Assembly: GCA_937925845.1 (NCBI GenBank)
Contig: CALAML010000201.1
Location: forward strand, 1-33,653
DNA: 33,653 bases
Direction of reading: 5' to 3'
From: an uncultured Acidimicrobiales bacterium
GTDB lineage: Bacteria > Actinomycetota > Acidimicrobiia > Acidimicrobiales > CALAML01
The notes under the pieces: model-generated
What the model saw: only the letters and a program-made list of their open reading frames with translations
The model's database searches: none
Told to the model about the DNA's origin: nothing
Shown here: in pieces, positions 31,131 to 33,653 of the stretch
How positions within the stretch are numbered: position 1 is the first letter of the stretch
Layout: each line of letters opens with the position of its first letter
Program-made: the position numbers and the translations under genes

Positions 31131-33013
31131 GTGCTGAATCCGCTCGGCACATCTACGAGAACGAGAACGGAACCCCCGTATTGGCGAAGGTCCGTCATCC
31201 CGGTAAGCGGTTTGAATGGCAGCGGCCGGGGCCAGACGACAAATGGCAGGCGAGCACTGGAGGCATTGATGACCTTCCACTCTTTCGCCTCCCTGAGGTA
31301 CTCGGCGCGATCGCAAGAGGCCAGCGGGTGTACGTGGTCGAGGGTGAGAAGGATGTCGACACGCTGCGCGAGCTCGGGCTGACAGCGACGACGATAGGAA
31401 GTGCCAGCGCCAGGCCGAACCAAGGGCATCTTGCGGTACTCAAAGGCGCCTGTGCTGTCACGGTAATCGCCGACAATGACAAGCCAGGCATCGAACACGC
31501 ACTCGCTTGGGCTGCCTCGCTCGCCGAAGTGGGCGTGAAGGCGTCCGTCCTCCGAAGCCCGCTCGCTATCCCAAAGGGCGCTGACATAAGCGATCACCTC
31601 AACGCTGGGCTTGGCCTCGATGACTTGATTGAGGTTTCTGCTACCCCTGCTAAGAGGGCGCGCATCACATCCCGTCTGGCCAGCGAGGTCAAACCTCTCG
31701 CTATCGAATGGCTGTGGCCGGGGTACATCCCGTTGGGCATGGTCACGATGTTGGAGGGGCCGCCTGGAGTGGGGAAGTCGACCCTGGGCGCTGACCTCAT
31801 GGCCAGGCTCACGACTGGTGCGGAGGCGCCTGTAGGTGGCCACCTTTTCACTGCGTCGAGTGTGGCGTACCTATCGGATGAAGATGACACCGCACGGATC
31901 GTGGTCCCAAGACTGATCGCCGCCGGAGCCGATACGGACCGAGTCCATTTGGACCTCGAGGTCGGTCTGGGGCCTCCGGACGACCAAGGAGCGACCGACC
32001 GCGTAAGGCTCGATGAGCATCAACAGTTGCTCCGAGAGCTGATTGTCGAGCATCGGCTGCGCATGATCATCATCGACCCGCTTAGTTCCTATCTCGGGCA
32101 GCACAACATCAACAGCGAGCAGGACATGCGCGATGTGCTGGACTCTCTCGGCAACATCGCTGCCGAAACCGGGTGCGCGATCGTCTTGGTGCGGCACCAT
32201 AAGAAGTCGCAGACTGGTGATGCGAAGACACAGGGTGGCGGATCGATTGGGATCACTGCGGTGGCGCGGTCTCTTTTGATGGTTGACCGGGACCCAAGCA
32301 AGCCTCCCGATTCGGGCTGGTGTGTGATTGCGCTGGGAAAGTCAAACATCGCACCGCCGAATACCCAGTCGATCGCCTTTCAGCTCGCTGGTGCAGAAGT
32401 GGGCGACGGCATCGAGACGTCGCGGATCGAGTGGGGTGGGCCAACGGATGTGTCGGCAGACGAGCTGCTCGAACTTCGGGCCGAGAAGTCAACGGATCGA
32501 ACGCTCATCGCCGAAACGGAGGACATGATCATCGAGGTCCTGATGGAACACGGGGGCTCGGTTGCTTCGAACGACTTACAGACCGCCATCGTCGATAAAG
32601 ACGTTGTTTCCGAGCAGACGTTTGTACGGGCCCGCGCAAGCCTGAAAAAGGCCGGCCGTGTCGAGAGCAAACAGGTCAACCTCGAAGGGAAGCGGCGTTG
32701 GGAGTGGCACCTTACCGACAAACACCTCTTCGAGGAGGTCAACGCGACCAAAACCGCTCGAGAGTCAGTTGGTCATGGCCCCGCTGGCCCGAACCCGCTG
32801 CCACAGGATGACCAACTGAGCACAACTGACCCGCACAACCCCAAGTCGCCTGAGTTGTCGGGGGCCTCGGGCGGCTCCGGCTCTCCGCCAGACGCACTGA
32901 ATTCGCCAGTTGCTCATTGCGCCACTGAGGGCGAAGTGACTGAAGAGCACGCGTTCGACGACGTGCTTGGCGGGGGTACTGAGCCCGCGGCAGGGGAGAG
33001 GGAGGTCCGATGA
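31127..33013 (+). CDS. Toprim plus RepA-like AAA ATPase replication protein
   Basis: 628 aa. Toprim domain first (YVVEGEKD, E72/E74, and the DxD-like ADNDKPG at 115-121), then a RepA/AAA_25 helicase-type domain with Walker A GPPGVGKST (211-219) and Walker B RMIIIDPLSS (D317), and a sensor-like VRHHKKSQTGDAKTQGGGS. A winged helix (about 475-545) and a disordered Pro/Ser/Gly tail end the protein. It probably primes and unwinds the element's own replication. ATG 31127 overlaps the previous stop as ATGA; its own stop overlaps the next ATG in the same way. A tightly coupled operon from 30100. Confidence 0.85.
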   Translation: MSAESARHIYENENGTPVLAKVRHPGKRFEWQRPGPDDKWQASTGGIDDLPLFRLPEVLGAIARGQRVYVVEGEKDVDTLRELGLTATTIGSASARPNQGHLAVLKGACAVTVIADNDKPGIEHALAWAASLAEVGVKASVLRSPLAIPKGADISDHLNAGLGLDDLIEVSATPAKRARITSRLASEVKPLAIEWLWPGYIPLGMVTMLEGPPGVGKSTLGADLMARLTTGAEAPVGGHLFTASSVAYLSDEDDTARIVVPRLIAAGADTDRVHLDLEVGLGPPDDQGATDRVRLDEHQQLLRELIVEHRLRMIIIDPLSSYLGQHNINSEQDMRDVLDSLGNIAAETGCAIVLVRHHKKSQTGDAKTQGGGSIGITAVARSLLMVDRDPSKPPDSGWCVIALGKSNIAPPNTQSIAFQLAGAEVGDGIETSRIEWGGPTDVSADELLELRAEKSTDRTLIAETEDMIIEVLMEHGGSVASNDLQTAIVDKDVVSEQTFVRARASLKKAGRVESKQVNLEGKRRWEWHLTDKHLFEEVNATKTARESVGHGPAGPNPLPQDDQLSTTDPHNPKSPELSGASGGSGSPPDALNSPVAHCATEGEVTEEHAFDDVLGGGTEPAAGEREVR

Positions 33014-33447
33014 CTGATGCCCTTTGCGCCCTTCTAGAAGTCGCCCGTGCCAAGGGGGCGCGGTTTGCAGTCGATGACGCCGGCCAACTGCACACGTTCA
33101 AAGCCGACACTTTCGGCCCCGACCGCCACTTCGAGGCCAGGGTCACCATGTGCGAGCGAGAGTTGCGCTCTGTGTTGCTTCTCAGGAGGACGCTCGACCC
33201 GGCAAGGGCCAAACAGGCCGCCGACATCGTTTCGGCCTACCAGCGGACAAGCGGCCTCGACCTCCGACTCACCGAAGATCAGGCCCAAGTTGAGGTACCT
33301 CAGACCCACGGCGTACCCGGGTCCCTCCAACTGCTGATCAAACGGCATCAGGGCCTGTTGGTGACGTACCTGGCGTACCACGCCGACACCGAGTCACAAG
33401 AGATGAACAAATCCAAACACCAAAAGGAAATGACCGTTGACAGCTAA
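33010..33447 (+). CDS. small hypothetical protein of the replication operon
   Basis: 145 aa, no family recognised. Mostly helical and charged, with a basic stretch LRRTLDPARAKQAADIV, an acidic-basic middle and a Lys-rich tail; no membrane helix. ATG overlaps the upstream TGA by four bases (ATGA). It is followed by a further frame overlapping by 11 bases. Possibly an accessory replication or regulatory protein. Confidence 0.6.
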   Translation: MTDALCALLEVARAKGARFAVDDAGQLHTFKADTFGPDRHFEARVTMCERELRSVLLLRRTLDPARAKQAADIVSAYQRTSGLDLRLTEDQAQVEVPQTHGVPGSLQLLIKRHQGLLVTYLAYHADTESQEMNKSKHQKEMTVDS

Positions 33448-33653
33448 CGAAGAGCAGGCGTTGTCGGACGGGCTGCACAACATCGCCGAGACCATCGGTA
33501 TGCACGCGGTTCAAGCCAACGAACAGTTCGAGATGATGTCGAACGCGATCTACAGACAGCTCAGGCGCATCGCCGATTCGCTTGAGACGATTTCCAGAGC
33601 GCATGAGACCGAAGAAACCGACCACCAGCCGCAGCCAGAAACGACAGGTCAAC
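33437..33653 (+). CDS. hypothetical protein, C-terminus outside window
   Basis: 72 codons to the window edge, open frame. Starts at TTG 33437, preceded by AAGGA eight bases upstream, inside the end of the previous gene. Composition is Glu/Gln/Ala/Met-rich and helical (LHNIAETIGMHAVQ, MMSNAIYRQLRRIADSLETI), consistent with a coiled coil. No family is recognised. Confidence 0.5.
   Translation, partial: MTANEEQALSDGLHNIAETIGMHAVQANEQFEMMSNAIYRQLRRIADSLETISRAHETEETDHQPQPETTGQ

Larger units (their letters stand above)
23553..33653. mobile_element. integrated element at tRNA-Val, right end outside the window
   Basis: Downstream of the tRNA come unrelated cargo genes, a tyrosine integrase (28092-29267), an AlpA-like excisionase (30100-30288) and a primase/RepA-type replication operon (30288 onward). 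The boundary at the tRNA is inferred: no second copy of the tRNA 3' end was seen before 33653, so the other attachment site should lie further right. No transfer or capsid genes are visible in this part; it could be an integrative plasmid, a conjugative element or a phage satellite. Confidence 0.7.

Noticed and set aside
1..33653. CRISPR array or rRNA genes
   Set aside because: No regularly spaced repeats and no rRNA signatures were seen on reading the window.

Overview
The window is GC-rich DNA from a high-GC actinobacterium. Coding codons strongly prefer G/C in third position, several genes start directly downstream of a TANNNT -10 box with no ribosome-binding site (leaderless style), and the gene families (fatty acyl-CoA reductase/HAD fusion, long lipoproteins with Ser/Thr linkers) fit Actinomycetota. 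A deep lineage such as Acidimicrobiia is plausible but is only inferred.

Layout. 1-4674 (minus): a translationally coupled lipid cluster of acyl-CoA reductase-HAD fusion, LarA-like (DUF2088) protein and a PlsC acyltransferase cut by the window edge, with a striking double operator-like palindrome upstream. 4901-6475: a secreted protein with a duplicated domain. 6773-6889: two tandem hairpin repeats. 6891-10506: ddl and an RDD membrane protein, divergent from a stand-alone murF; Ddl and MurF catalyse consecutive steps of peptidoglycan precursor synthesis. 10524-10942: a probable unannotated minus-strand transcript with a near-consensus promoter and a hairpin/T-run terminator. 11204-15017: a RecB/Cas4-like nuclease convergent with the xylAB operon. 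15162-22356: a streptomycin/hydroxyurea-type phosphotransferase, an acyl-CoA dehydrogenase, a NagZ-like lipoprotein, a DnaJ membrane protein, RidA and several uncharacterised genes.

22393-23361 is the most notable chromosomal gene. It is an AhpD/carboxymuconolactone decarboxylase-fold protein whose signature E-x11-C-x2-C-x3-H carries an in-frame TGA exactly at the second Cys. A hairpin fitting the bacterial SECIS rules lies 18 nt downstream. I read it as a selenoprotein that ordinary gene calling would split into two ORFs.

23479-23552 is tRNA-Val(CAC), followed by a terminator and then what looks like an integrated mobile element running past the window end. Its cargo is a lipoprotein/membrane/lipoprotein operon, an unknown 398-aa protein and a trypsin-like protease translationally coupled to the tyrosine integrase. 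Next come a DNA-binding-like protein, a divergent AlpA-type excisionase and a rightward operon in which a primase is split: a CHC2-like zinc finger in one gene, Toprim plus RepA-like helicase in the next, followed by two small genes. The second attachment site is not in the window.
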